Shown here piece by piece: positions 34,712-45,625 of a stretch of DNA of 64,000 bases (its first letter is position 1; every line of letters begins with the position of its first letter). This DNA comes from Haematobia irritans (Eukaryota; Arthropoda; Insecta; Diptera; Muscidae): the NCBI RefSeq assembly GCF_050003625.1, contig NC_134400.1, positions 53,014,066 through 53,078,065 of the forward strand, in the 5' to 3' direction. The notes below the pieces were generated by a model. That model was not told the DNA's origin, did not search any database, and saw only the letters and a list, made by a program, of their open reading frames with translations. Position numbers and translations under genes: made by a program.

Positions 34712-35077
34712 TATTTGTTCCAAACAAAATATTGTTCGTATTGTTCAAACATATTATGTTTCACTTTAGGGCATACACTGGTAGTAAAAAATTTTAATGC
34801 TATCTAGGTCTCTCTTTCTAAACACATACGGGTATATGTTTATAGACTATTTCCAATTTAATATATGTATATAATATAATAAGTATATTATATTTACAAA
34901 CATTTTATGTCCCAAACATAATATGTTCTAACATATTAACATATATGTGCCAAACATGTTATGGTAGTTTATGAACATTATGTATTTGCACATAAAAATA
35001 GTGTTTTAAAAATTTGAGTTCCAGACATACAATTTTTACACCCAAACATATGAAAAACAGTCTTTTTCGTCCGTGTG
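34712..35077. mobile_element. H3, partial H-family element
   Basis: Shares GGGCATACACTGG, TTTCTAAACACATA and a GAAAAACAGTCTTTTTCG right end with H1. The left end is eroded. Confidence 0.5.
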
Positions 35078-35099
35078 AGATTGAAGTTTTCTACAGCTT

Positions 35100-35620
35100 C
35101 TTTACACTGAAAAATGTCTTAAAGTCAAATATTTCATATCCTTAACATATTATACCGAACGTTCTTTAAAAATCTTGCGAGAATTTCGTAATTATAATAA
35201 ATATAAAAAAAATAAATAATTTTGGAATATACACATACAAAATATAACCAAAAGATTTCCATTTCGGTTAAAAAGTAAGTATTTTTTTTTAAATTTTTAA
35301 TTAAAAATTTATTTCAAACTCAAGTTTTAATCAAACTAAAAACACTAAGTCGGTTAGGAAAATAAATGGAAATCTTTATGTTTTTAATTAAAAAATTAAT
35401 TGAGTTTTGCCATCAACATAAATTAATTTTTTAATGGAATCAATTAAAAATATTTAACATTTTCTAATGAAATCAATTAAGTTTTTAATCAAGTATTTTT
35501 TATGTCAAATTAAAACTGTGATTCATATAACCATTTTCGTGATTGAAGACATTTCAATTAAAAAAATAAATGGATCAATTAATTTCGTGATTGAATCAGA
35601 AAACTTTTTTTGTGTATATA
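35100..35620. repeat. AT-rich region of repeated TCAATTAA words
   Basis: Begins like a J-family end (TACACTGAAAAATGTCTTAA) and continues into many CAATTAAAAA/TTTTTAATTG words, ending ACTTTTTTTGTGTA. 46915-47110 is similar. Probably a non-autonomous element with internal short repeats; ends not fixed. Confidence 0.4.
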
Positions 35621-35659
35621 AGTTCTGTTTCCAAAAGTTGTGTTTGATACATGTTTTGT

Positions 35660-36107
35660 AAGACAAGCGTGGTTTGTTTTCCTTAAATAAAGTTTCTTTA
35701 CATCGGTTTGTGTCTGCCCATCAATGTGTGGTCTATAAATAGAACTGCTTTATTCTAGGCGTTGGGGTGATAATTTTTTGTTGATAACAATTAAAGCTAC
35801 ATAGTCCAGTGGGTAGTGTCCTAGCTTACACACCGTGTGGTACGTTGTTCGGTTTTCCGTAAAAAAAAGTGCTGAAAACTAAAGCCACATGAAAGTGAGA
35901 AAGCTATGGGGGAAGATGCAATTAGTCAGAAAATCATTTTTTTTTTTTACTCGTTATTAAATTGTTTTCACAATCCTGAGGAAGTTTATCACAATAAGTC
36001 TATAATTTTCTTTCAAATAAATTTCATTGTAGCGAAAAGCAAAAGGTTACCAAGAGTAATTTGTCCCAATTTTTTTTTGGGAGGAAAGAATTATTTTTTG
36101 GGTGTAT
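35660..36107 (+). mobile_element. T4, diverged T-family copy
   Basis: Keeps a decayed unit B (35790-35865: ACATAGTCCAGTGGGTAGTG, GTTCGGTTTTCC) and the right end TTGGGAGGAAAGAATTATTT..GGGTGTA. Unit A and the left end are not recognised. Confidence 0.5.
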
Positions 36108-36221
36108 GTTAAGAGATCTGGCTGATGTTAAAAAGATAACACTTGTTCTTACTGGTCTCAAAAGTTTCTCCTGATATTTCTCTGAATGTTTATTCCACTA
36201 TACATACCACGAGGCCGTAAA

Positions 36222-36623
36222 CCAGCAAAAAATACTTCATCACTAAGAGTTTAGTCGCGATTTTTGGTATACAAAAAAGTAGGCAGTGCACCCACACTGC
36301 ATGAATCGGTGGCAATAACGTAAACGAGTAATCAAACGAGTTTATGATCATTCGTGTACGTTATTGCAACCAATTCATGCAGTATATATGCATGAAAAGT
36401 AGTGCTGTTTTCCTTCAAGCCAACAATGCTATACTCAAGATTATATATGACTTCTGACCATTATTTCTATTAAACTGAGCAATTACATCAGCGCTATGTA
36501 GAAGCTGCTCTAAATCGGGACATCGCCCACAAAAATCAGCACTGATTCGGTTGTTTTGTAAGCAGTTGGTACTGCCTCTCTCCCTTACAATCCTGCTGAA
36601 ATAGTGCTCCATTTTTTGCTGGG
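36222..36623. mobile_element. P-like MITE with a large central hairpin
   Basis: Ends CCAGCAAAAAATACTTC and CCATTTTTTGCTGGG. A 32-bp inverted repeat at 36296-36327 and 36352-36383 (ACTGCATGAATCGGTGGCAA and inverse, 29 of 32 paired) encloses a 24-nt loop. Confidence 0.6.
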
Positions 36624-37103
36624 AAATTACACAAGACGCAATGAAAGATGGTACGCGGAAGCAATTTTTAATCATTACAAAAATAACAAGTATATACAGC
36701 AGTAAGTTCGACAGGACCGAATCTTAAATACCCACCAATTCTTTGAAATTTCAGTGGGGTTTGATGACAGATATTCTTCCAAGCAGAGCAGCAGCAACCA
36801 GTACACTACCCTCATTATTTAAATGATTACAAGAAGTAAAATTTCGAAATTTTACATTCAGTGTCAAGCAATTTTCATGATCAGTGCCCCTTCTATAACC
36901 TCAAGAAGCGAAATCGGTCTATATGGAGGCCTTACCAAATGGACCGATAAAAACTAAATCCTATACACGTTTTTGTGAGTCTAAAATACCAGTATAATTA
37001 CGATTTCAAACAAATCGGATGAAAACTATGGTTTCGAGAAACCCAAGGAGCTAAACTGGAAGATACTCACCATTTGCGGAACACCTCTGTATGGTCTTAA
37101 AAT

Positions 37104-37328
37104 GGTGGTGATATTTCTGAGGGTTTCAAAGCTTCTCTAACTGGTTTCACTGGAATGTGGAACGCCGTTCGGACTCGGCTATAAAAAGGAGGTCCCTTGT
37201 CATTGAGCTTAACATGGAATTGGGCAGCACTCAGTGATAAGAGAGAAGTTCACCACTGTGGTATCACAATGGACTGAATAGTCTAAGTGAGCTTGATACA
37301 TCGGGCTGCCACATAACCTAACCTAACC
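37104..37328 (+). mobile_element. 5'-truncated SINE with 14-bp target duplication
   Basis: TATGGTCTTAAAAT occurs at 37090-37103 and again at 37329-37342. The insert begins inside the SINE body (GATATTTCTGAGGGTTTC), includes CGGACTCGGCTATAAAAAGG, and ends CACATAACCTAACCTAACC. Lacks the tRNA head of the 7497 copy. Confidence 0.9.
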
Positions 37329-37769
37329 TATGGTCTTAAAATACTTCTAGATTTAAAATTTTAGGTAAATTGGATAAAAACTACGTTTTCTAGAACCCCA
37401 AACAATAAAATCATTTCTTGCACACCTATTTATACACGCAAAGAAAAAAAACGTGTGGAAAACGTGTACAGAAAACGTTTTTCTTTTGTTAGAGTTTTTT
37501 GAATTGCTTCGAAAATTCTAAACTTTTATCACCAAAAAAATTCGTTTGTTAAAAAATTTTTATTTTTTCAATAAAAAAAATAACAACAACAACACAGTCA
37601 ATTTCGTTTATATCAAACACTGATCTTTTCTGACTTTAGGTCTTTAATAAGACGCATTTTACAGTTCATAGTAAAAATTTAATATAGTAGAATGTAATGT
37701 TGAACATTTTTTCGGAATCTTCCGAACATATCTGGAATATATGTAAAAAAAAAACAAAAAAAAACACTT

Positions 37770-37844
37770 TGGTCGAAGCAGGGATCGAACCCACGAACCT
37801 TGGCATGCAAGTCGGACGTAGCAACCACTGCTCCACGACGCCAA
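37770..37844 (-). ncRNA. tRNA-like unit A of T2, with T-run
   Basis: Minus strand: GTGGAGCAGTGGTTGCTACG, B box GGTTCGATCCC, then GTGTTTTTTTTTG, a strong T-run. Confidence 0.6.
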
Positions 37845-37954
37845 ACTAAATGTTTGTTTCTGTTAAATAAACTTTGTTTATTCGATTCGTGGGCGCCGCA
37901 AGCTATTCTATATAAATATAACTTATATGGATAATTATCTATTGATGACCTTAA

Positions 37955-38030
37955 CAGGTACATAGCTCAGTGGTTAGTTTCTTGGCTTACAAAGTGCATG
38001 GTCCGCGGTTCGATTCTCCGACCAGGCGAA
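37955..38030 (+). ncRNA. tRNA-like unit B of T2
   Basis: ACATAGCTCAGTGGTTAGTT (A box) and CGCGGTTCGATTCTCC (B box) in normal spacing. Confidence 0.6.
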
Positions 38031-39022
38031 AGGTAAACAAAATTTAAAAATTTGTAGAATTGTATAATCTCTTCTACATTGTTGGTATTACAGGAAAAGG
38101 TGTTAAGAACTAAAAAACCTCGTGGATGTGAAAAAGATGTGAGGGAAAATGCAATTAGCAAGAAAACAATGTTTTTTTTTTTTGAGTTAGTCTTTATGAA
38201 ATTTTTTTTACATCCTGGAAAAGAATAAACGTTTATCATAAAAAGTATATGCTTTTCTACCAAATACACTTCCTTACAGCGAAAAGCAAATGAGAAACGA
38301 ACTTTGTTTGTCTAAAATTTCGTTTGGGAGGAAAGAATTATTTTGTTGCGTGTAGTCATAAAAAATCCAGATTTTCAATTTCAAAATTGGACAATAACTA
38401 CTGTTTCTACAAGCCCAAAAAGTAAAATCGGGAGATCGGTCTATATGAGGCTATACTATACTCACCATATTCGGCGCATGGTCCTAAAATAAATCTAGAT
38501 TTCAAATTTCATGCAAATTGGATAAAAACTACCGATTCTAGAAGCTCAAGAAGTAAAATCGGGAGATCGGTCTATATGGAGGATGTATCAAAACGTGGAC
38601 CGATAATCATAATTTTCGTCACACCTCTTTATGGTCCTAAAATACCTCTAGATTTCAAATTTCATGCATATTGGATAAAAACTACACGCAAAGAAAAAAA
38701 CATTTGGAAAACGTGTACCGAAAACGTTTTTCTTTTGTTAGAGTTTTTTGAATTGCTTCGAAAATTTTAAACTTTTATCACCAAAAAAATTCGTTTGTTA
38801 CAAAATTTTTATTTTTTCAATAAAAAAAGTTATTTTTGAAACAACAACACAGTCCATTTCGTTTATATCAAACACTGTTCTTTTCTGACTTTAGGTCTTT
38901 AAAAAGACACATTTTACAGTTCAAAATTTAATATACTACAATGTAATGTTGAGCATTTTTTCGGAATCTTCCGAACATATCTGGAATATATGTAAACAAA
39001 AAAAAAACAAAAAAAAACTTTG

Positions 39023-39096
39023 GTCGAAGCAGGGATCGAACCCACGACCCTTGGCATGTAAGTCGGACGTAGCAACCACTGCTCCACGGTGCCAAA
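39023..39096 (-). ncRNA. tRNA-like unit A of T3, with T-run
   Basis: Minus strand: CACCGTGGAGCAGTGGTTGC, B box GGTTCGATCCC, then AAAGTTTTTTTTTG. The T stem GTGGG/CCTGC pairs with wobble; the acceptor arm does not. Confidence 0.6.
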
Positions 39097-39207
39097 CTAA
39101 ATGTTTGTTTCTGTCAAATAAACTTTGTTTATTCGGTTCGTGGGCGCCGCAAGATATGCTATATAAATATAACTTATATGGATATTTATCTATTGATGAC
39201 CATAACA

Positions 39208-39282
39208 GGTACATAGCTCAGTGGTTAGTGTGTTGGCATACAAAGTGCATGGTCCGCGGTTCGATTCTCCGTCCAGGCGAAA
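39208..39282 (+). ncRNA. tRNA-like unit B of T3
   Basis: GTACATAGCTCAGTGGTTAG (consensus A box) and CGCGGTTCGATTCTCCG (consensus B box), 111 bp from unit A and pointing away from it. Confidence 0.6.
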
Positions 39283-39940
39283 GGTAAAAAATTTTAAAAA
39301 TTTATAAAATCGTATAATTTCTTCTACATTGTTGGTATTACAGGAAAAGGTGTTAAGAACTAAAAAACCTCGTGGATGTGAGAAGGATGTGAGGGCAAAT
39401 GCAATTAGCAAGAAAAAATGTTTTTTTTTTTTTTGTCTTTATGGACTTGTTTTTACATCCTGGAAAAGAATAAACGTTTATCACAAACAGTATATACTTT
39501 TCTTCCAAATACACTTCCTTACAGCGAAAAGCAAATGAGAAACGAAATTTGTTTGTCTAAAATTTCGTTTGGGAGGAAAGAATTATTTTTTTGCGTGTAC
39601 GGTTGCTATAGGCCCAAGACCCCAAATCGGGTCGGTCGGTTTATATGGGGACTATATCAAAACCTGGACTAATATAGCGCATCTTCGAACTTGACCTGTC
39701 AGCAAACAAAAGACGAGTTTGTGCAAAAATTCAGCACGATTGCTTCATTATTGAAGGCTGTAGCGTGATTACAACAGACAGACAGCCATCCAGCCAGACA
39801 GACGGACATGTTTATATAGTCTTAGAATTCTCCCAGATATATACTTTATATAGTCGGAAATTGATATACCGATGTGTTATAAACGGAATGACAAACTTAT
39901 TATACCCCCGTCACCATTCTATGGTGGTGGGTATAAAAAA

Positions 39941-40899
39941 ATCACAATGATGATGGGGTGGCAAAATGAAAATCACGAGCGGACATTATGCCACTCGAAT
40001 ACTTCTCGCCCGGTGAAGGAACGAACATTCATTCCATTTATAGCGTCACAAAAGGACCATCATCCGGCCAAGCAAACGCTAGTAGTCTCATTTGTTGCCA
40101 AAGTACGGAGCTGAATGCTTTGGGTTCCATACATGCGTGTGAATGTGTGGTGATAGGTGGTTCCATTTTTATCAACTTCTCCTTCAGAAAGGCATTAAAC
40201 CGAGTCGAAAAAAAAACATAACATAAACTTTTGCCTTAGCCTTTAAAGCACCGTGGTTTGGCAAATGTTTTTTGGTTTTTGTCTTCATTCGTGTCGTAAT
40301 TAGAGGAGCCTGAACACTTCAGCACTCGAACTCCTGCTACTGGTGTTGAAGAATCATTTCCATCAACAGACGTTGGCGGTGGCAATAAAAAAGCACTTTA
40401 TTTTACAGCCTGCCCAGGAAGACGGGCAAAGAACAAAGCCAACAGAGACGACGAGTAAATAAGCGAGGCAATAGCAAAATAATTTATGTTGTGTGACACA
40501 AAAGCGTTTCCATTTCATGTGACCTCCTGGTGGGAATGTCGAACTATGCATGTGCCCTAGGAACGGGTACTATTGTGATGGCATTAACTTGTTCCCAACA
40601 TCCAGGCATTTGCCACTTGGATAGCTCTGTATGGGGTTCTTTTAGCGGTGGCTCATGGTCCCTCTCTCTCTCTCTATCTCATTTAAATCCTCTATAAAAG
40701 TAGCTCCTTTGAATTTTTAAAAGTTCTTACGAGTGTCCTGATAATAATTTTGAATGCTTATCAGGATAGTCCGTTATCAGGATTCATGTATTGTATGCAC
40801 TCAAAATTTACTTTTGCCATAACTACGAAGATGAAATCAAAGAAGATACAAATTTCTGTTACAGGAGAGAAACCTGTTTAATGTATTTTCTCCTACTTA
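39941..40899. other. higher-complexity DNA, no gene recognised
   Basis: No repeats apart from a (CT)n run at 40665-40679. The short open frames here have no recognisable protein features. Candidate for intronic or intergenic host DNA. Confidence 0.5.
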
Positions 40900-41069
40900 C
40901 ACTGGTAGAAAAAGTTTCGTTATATTAATGAAATGTGTCATTAAAATTGAGCCAATGAAATAAACGTTTCATACTATTAATGAACATTTTCATTGTCTTA
41001 ATGAAAATGTTTCGTTGTATCAATGAAAAATTTTCGTTGGCTCAATTTTAATGAAACTTTCTTTGTGTG
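40900..41069. mobile_element. 170-bp MITE, TA-flanked
   Basis: CACTGGTAGAAAAAGTTTCG on the left, GAAACTTTCTTTGTGTG on the right, TA on each side. Internal GTTTCGTT/AATGAAA words are inverted around the centre. Confidence 0.75.
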
Positions 41070-41127
41070 TACTTACTTAATAAAGCCTAATATACCAATT
41101 TGAAATGAATTGAATTGAATTAAAATA

Positions 41128-41392
41128 CACGCACAGAAAAAAAAACTTGTTTGGACATGGTTGCCGCATCCATTTAATGCTTATTTAGAGTATGTAATTG
41201 TGGCGAAAACCATGTATTTTGTCTTTGTAAAAATAATTTTCCAGCGGAGAAAAATATATGTTGGCAATAAGCATTTAAATGGTTCTCAAATGCCTTAAAC
41301 ATGTTCCATTATTTAAATGATAGAATTTGAGACCATTACATGGTCGGGAAAATCATGTACGTGACCATTAATTTTTTTTACTTTTTTGTGTA
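41128..41392. mobile_element. 265-bp MITE with CACGCACAGAAAAA end
   Basis: CACGCACAGAAAAAAAAACT left and ACTTTTTTGTGTATG right. Inside, AATGCTTATTTAGAG and AATAAGCATTTAAATG are roughly inverted. Confidence 0.5.
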
Positions 41393-41447
41393 TGTGAACA
41401 CAAAAAGGGAAGTGTAATTGAAAAAATGTACCTGTTTTTGTTCTGCA

Positions 41448-42437
41448 TTTTTATACCCTCCACCATAGGATGGGGGTATATTAACTTTGTCATTCCGTTT
41501 ATAACACATCGAAATATTGCTCTAAGACCCCATAAGGTATATATATATTCTGGGTCGTGGTGAAATTCTGAGTCGATCTGAGCATGTCCGTCCGTTCATC
41601 CGTCTGTTGAAATCACGCTAACTTCCGAACAAAACAAGCCATCGACTTGAAACTTGGCACAAGTAGTTGTTATTGATGTAGGTCAGATGGTAATGCAAAT
41701 GGGCCATATCGGTCCACTTTTACGTATAGCCCCCATATAAACGGACCCCCAAATTTGGCTTGACGATCCTCTAAGAGAAGCAAATTTTATCCGATCTGGC
41801 TTAAATTTGGTACATGGTGTTGGTATATGGTCTCTAACAACCATGCAAAAATTGGTCTACATCGGTCAATAATTATATATAGCCCCCATATAAACCGATC
41901 CCATGATTTGGCTTGCAGAGCCTCTAAGAGAAGCAAATTTCATCCGATCCGGCTGAAATTTGGTACATGGTTTTGGTATATGGTCTCTAACAATAGTGCA
42001 AAAATTGGTCCACATCGGTCCATAAATATATATAGCCCCCATATAAACCGATCCCCAGATTTGGCTTGCGGAGCCTCTAAGAGAAGCAAATTTCATCCGA
42101 TCCGGCTGAAATTGGGTACATGGTGTTAGTACATGGTCTGTAACAACCATGCAAAAATTGGTCCACATCGGTCCATAATTATATATAGCCCCCATATTAA
42201 CCGATCCCCAGATTTGACCTCCGGAGCCTCGTGGAAGAGCAAAATTCAACCGATTCAGTTGAAATTTGGTATGTGGTGTTTATATATGGCCTCAAACACC
42301 CATGCGAAAATTGGTCGAAATAGGTCCATAATTATATATAGCCCCATATAAACCGATCCACAGATTTGACCTCCGGAGCCCCTTGGAAGAGCAAAATTCA
42401 TCCGATTCGGGTGAAATTTAGTACGTGATGTTAGTAT
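41448..42437 (-). mobile_element. HP-A7, hairpin end, core and 153-bp units
   Basis: ATACCCTCCACCATAGGATG, core GAGTCGATCTGAGCATGTCC, then four and a half 153-bp units. It breaks off at GATGTTAGTATTTATATTC; the AACAAGTA end is missing. Confidence 0.78.
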
Positions 42438-42854
42438 TTATATTCGCTACTTTATTTTTCGATATTCGATCTGGGAGGGGAATCTCTCCTTTGCCCCACA
42501 TTTTTAAAGTAAAGCGAAAAAAACTAAACTTCTCCGATTTACATGAAATTTACAAAGGACGTGGTAGAGGTTATGAAATTAATGTGTGGTACTTAATTTC
42601 TTGATATTTGCACAGGGAAATTGGAGAATAGGTATCTGATTTTGTTGATATATCCACGGAACTTTGTGGTTGACCTCTATAAAAAAATCCGCTACTTATT
42701 GCTCGATAATTGTTCAGGGAGGGGACCTCACCTTTGACCAACATTATTTTATAGTAAAGTGAAAAAACAAACTTCTGCGATATACCCGAAATTCGCAGTG
42801 GTCGTGCGAAGAGGTTATGAAGTAAATACTGTGCTCCTTTGTTTTGGTATGTAG
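42438..42854. repeat. diverged two-unit repeat of unknown family
   Basis: GCTACTTTATTTTTCGATAT and CGCTACTTATTGCTCGATAA start similar ~240-bp blocks (TAAAGTAAAGCGAAAAAAAC and TATAGTAAAGTGAAAAAAC recur). No function recognised. The open frame across it has no recognisable domain. Confidence 0.45.
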
Positions 42855-43435
42855 TCGGGGAGTGGAGTAGCAGCCCGATTTGATTCAGGCTCACTTAGAC
42901 TATTCAGTCCATTGTGATACCACATTAACTAAAAGTAAAAGCCGCTGTCAATTATGTTCTTCTGTTAAAGACACCTGATTGTTCCAAAAATTTAGCAGAC
43001 TGCTTAAGGTTATAGCAGATATCAGGAGTGATATCTGACGTTTTCGAGGTCAGGAGCACGGAGTCCAAGGATATGATTACAGGTTGAATGTCTGAATATA
43101 TATTAATGTAAATAATTTATTGGAACATTAATTCTCAGCCACTTCTTCTTTTAGTGCTAATATTTCAGCCTGAAAACCCCTGGAGTGATTAGGTAATCTT
43201 TTCGCTATTCGAAGTTCCAGATCGGTAGAATATACTCCGAAAGCCACTTGTCCATTTAATTTGGAGCCATCGTTGTAGAAATCTATATAACGTTTATTCC
43301 CAGGGGTTTGTGTGCTCCGCACCGCACTGATGGGAATTAGAGTTTCAAACTATTTGCCGAAACCCGGTTTCGCCAGAGAGTAATCCACTACGTTTGGCAC
43401 ATCTGGCATTAATTTGAGGACCGAGCTGCGACCGG
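42855..43435 (-). mobile_element. LOA-like LINE fragment with internal deletions
   Basis: GCAGCCCGATTTGATTCAGG and CTCACTTAGACTATTCAGTC at the 3' side, then shortened RNase H sequence (DFYNDGSKLNG, GFQAEILALKEE; 43128-43322) and CGTTTGGCACATCTGGCATT. Two internal gaps relative to 17514-18650. Confidence 0.8.
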
Positions 43436-43639
43436 TCCATAATGCTCGATGTAAGAAGAATATGTAACTTTGTGCCCTAAGTTAACAGCAACCATATTCA
43501 CACCTTGGACTATAGAGGAGCCTGATGAAGCGCACCACGCAAATCATGGCATATAACAAGTGAAAGAACTAACCCCATTAGGGCTTCAGAAAGGAACCAA
43601 TCTTATGGAGTAGTCTACAAACCCCAAAAAACCTGACAC

Positions 43640-43869
43640 CACACGAAGAGAAGAAATTTGATCACCTCAAACATGTTTTAGGAGCAAAATGTTATGTTTG
43701 TATGGTGACCATGTGACATGTTTGTCACTAAAATGTTATTTTCTCGTCAAAAATAACATGATTTCCGATAAAATAACATGGCTGCGAAAACCATGTTATA
43801 TGGTCACTACCCAAAAATAACATTTGCTCTTAAAACATGTTTGAGGTGATCATATTCCTTCTCTGGGTG
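43640..43869. mobile_element. 230-bp palindromic MITE
   Basis: Arms of about 55 bp: CACACGAAGAGAAGAAATTT, GATCACCTCAAACATGTTTT on the left; AAAACATGTTTGAGGTGATC and CTTCTCTGGGTG on the right. The interior is rich in AACATG/CATGTT. Confidence 0.75.
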
Positions 43870-43882
43870 CAGCTTTACTCTG

Positions 43883-43950
43883 GCAGACAAGTGAAGTTTG
43901 TTCAAAATTTCATTTGGGAGCAAAGTGATTTTATTGTTTGTGTGTGTGTA
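43883..43950 (+). mobile_element. T-family right-end relic
   Basis: AGACAAGTGAAGTTTGTTCA and AATTTCATTTGGGAGCAAAG resemble the last 70 bp of T3. Confidence 0.45.
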
Positions 43951-44355
43951 TAATTTCTGTTTCTCATTTCTTTTTACAATTTTCTTCTTCAAAGTATAAC
44001 CATCATCATGATTTTCGAAACATTATGCGATGTTTTTTCACTTGCCTTTTATGTTTTCTTACCACATTATCATCATTGTCATCGTCGTCATCATCATCGT
44101 CTTCAAAGATTCCAAATGAAAATTATCCTATAATCATTTGCAATGGACGCGCACAGCAAAGACTTATTTGGTGGCGAGATGTCAGCTTAATCTGGATATG
44201 GATTCGTGCGCGAATACAAGAGACTTGGCATCCATCGAGCATTATGCTTTTCTAAGGACAACAACCATAACTCCCTGCTGCACTTGTGCCATGAGATATG
44301 ACATTTAAGTGTGGCAATAAAGTACGTTCCATTTCTGGAGTCCAGGGTGAAATAA
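43951..44355. other. no gene recognised; (TCATCATCG) run
   Basis: A TCATCATTGTCATCGTCGTC run at 44070-44100 explains the serine-rich open frame here. Otherwise unremarkable. Confidence 0.45.
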
Positions 44356-44646
44356 ACACTCAAAGAAAAAAGTTACGCCTTGCCTTTGATTTATTTTGCC
44401 GATTCTGGCGATTATTTACAATTAAAGATGCGGCTTCATTGTAGCCAAGATGTTTTCTATACGCATAGCAGGATATACTACAAGGAACTAAATTTTAGAC
44501 AAGCAAAGTTTTCTTTGGACGCTAAAAAATTTTCTTTAAATGTAAATAAAAAAGTTTGGGGACAATCGTTGTCTCACTTATCGTTAATTCGGATTTATTT
44601 GATTAAAGAAATACTTTATGAGAGGAAGATATTTTTTCTTTGGGTG
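44356..44646. mobile_element. 290-bp MITE with T-like ends
   Basis: CACTCAAAGAAAAAAGTTAC left, TATTTTTTCTTTGGGTG right; GACAAGCAAAGTTTTC inside resembles the T-family right end. A likely deletion derivative. Confidence 0.5.
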
Positions 44647-45007
44647 TAAGTAGGCCAGTCACCGAATTTAGTTTTCTCAGATGAGAAGCCTTTCCCCATT
44701 GAGCAGTTTGTAAACAAAAAATCGTGTTAACCTTCCATTGGTGCACGCAGATAAGGAATATGTTCCTAGAGCAAAGTGTTTTTTTTTTTGGAGGGGACAA
44801 GAGCCAGAAAAATGCTGGCAGCTTTGTTCGACAACATTGCGTGAATATTGTGAAAAACAATAAAGGGATTTTCGATAATTAATAAATTATGATATTTTGT
44901 CTTTACCCTAATGATTTTTGGATTGATTTGAGTTTTGCGTATTTAATTTTATAAAACAAATTTTAATTTATTCGCCTTTACAGTTTTTTTTTTTCTTTGT
45001 GTTACTT

Positions 45008-45448
45008 CTTTTTTCTTCGTGACAACTTAAATTACCAAATTCAGACTCGCCTTCAAGTAGACATTGTGCTAAATTTCAAGTAAAAATATATTTAAAATAA
45101 AGTATGGAAAACCATTTTCTATATCATTTTTACTTTGTTGTCAAAATGCAAAAAAAAAACAATAACCAATTTAAAGATGATTTCATTCATTTCGAAAAAT
45201 TTTTCGGAATTATTAAAGTCAAGTTGACCTTAGTTCAGCAAAATGTTCTGTGATATAAATATATCCATATTTAAGTCGAATCACTTAACTATCAGGAAAA
45301 ATGTTCATTTCATTGAAGATTTTGTTGATTTTTGGAGAAGGAAAAAAGTTTATATCAGATAAATGCGCCTTTTATTCTAAGCATACCTCGCATTCGTATT
45401 GAATATGAAATATTTTGCCTCACGGCAATATTTTTTTTTTTTCTGTGT
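45008..45448 (-). mobile_element. J3, J-family element
   Basis: On the minus strand it starts CTACACAGAAAAAAAAAAAT and continues TTGCCGTGAGGC and GGCGCATTTATCTGATATAA, matching J1 (49232) and J2 (50385). Confidence 0.55.
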
Positions 45449-45625
45449 AGACCATTAAGTCCATTGTGATACCACATTAACTTAAAATACCTAATATATA
45501 TAAAGACACTTCTAGTTTTCTACCGCTGGATCAACCCGATTATTAGTTTTTTTTTTTCTGTAGAACCAATCTGGTCTGTTCCAAAAACATTAGAAGACTT
45601 AAGTCTTAACTTAAGTTAACATTTT
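45449..45625 (-). mobile_element. LOA-like LINE scrap
   Basis: TTAAGTCCATTGTGATACCA, CACTTCTAGTTTTCTACCG and GTTCCAAAAACATTAG match 17550-17710, with decay. Confidence 0.7.

Larger units (their letters stand above)
37435..38352 (+). mobile_element. T2, twin-tRNA-like TIR element
   Basis: 918 bp from CACGCAAAGAAAAAAAACG to GAATTATTTTGTTGCGTG, TA on both sides. The related uninterrupted HP-E unit near 38630 (CACACCTCTTTATGGTC) gives the empty site. Contains unit A (minus) and unit B (plus), 110 bp apart head to head. Confidence 0.85.
38685..39597 (+). mobile_element. T3, twin-tRNA-like TIR element
   Basis: 913 bp from CACGCAAAGAAAAAAACATT to AATTATTTTTTTGCGTG, TA on both sides. HP-E relatives at 37376 and 38524 (GATAAAAACTAC) show the empty site. 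About 90% identical to T2 by eye and in the same orientation, with the left and right ends sharing only about 13 bp. No protein frame of note. Confidence 0.87.
36685..39940 (+). mobile_element. HP-E1, complete element with three insertions
   Basis: Starts AACAAGTATATACAGCAGTA and ends at the hairpin ATACCCCCGTCACCATTCTA..GGTGGTGGGTATAAA. The interior has TCGGTCTATATGGAGG units and a GACAGACAGCCATCCAGCC block in place of the GTCC run. About 1.18 kb without a SINE and two T elements. Related to HP-A by its two ends only. Confidence 0.75.

Noticed and set aside
36415..36675. 86-codon minus-strand frame with several cysteines
   Set aside because: It overlaps the P-like MITE end and has no recognisable zinc-finger spacing.
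39023..39282. functional tRNA genes
   Set aside because: A and B boxes are good, but neither unit forms a paired acceptor stem or a normal anticodon arm; kept only as tRNA-like units.
43938..44255. Ser-rich 105-codon frame
   Set aside because: The serine run comes from a TCATCATCG microsatellite; no domain.
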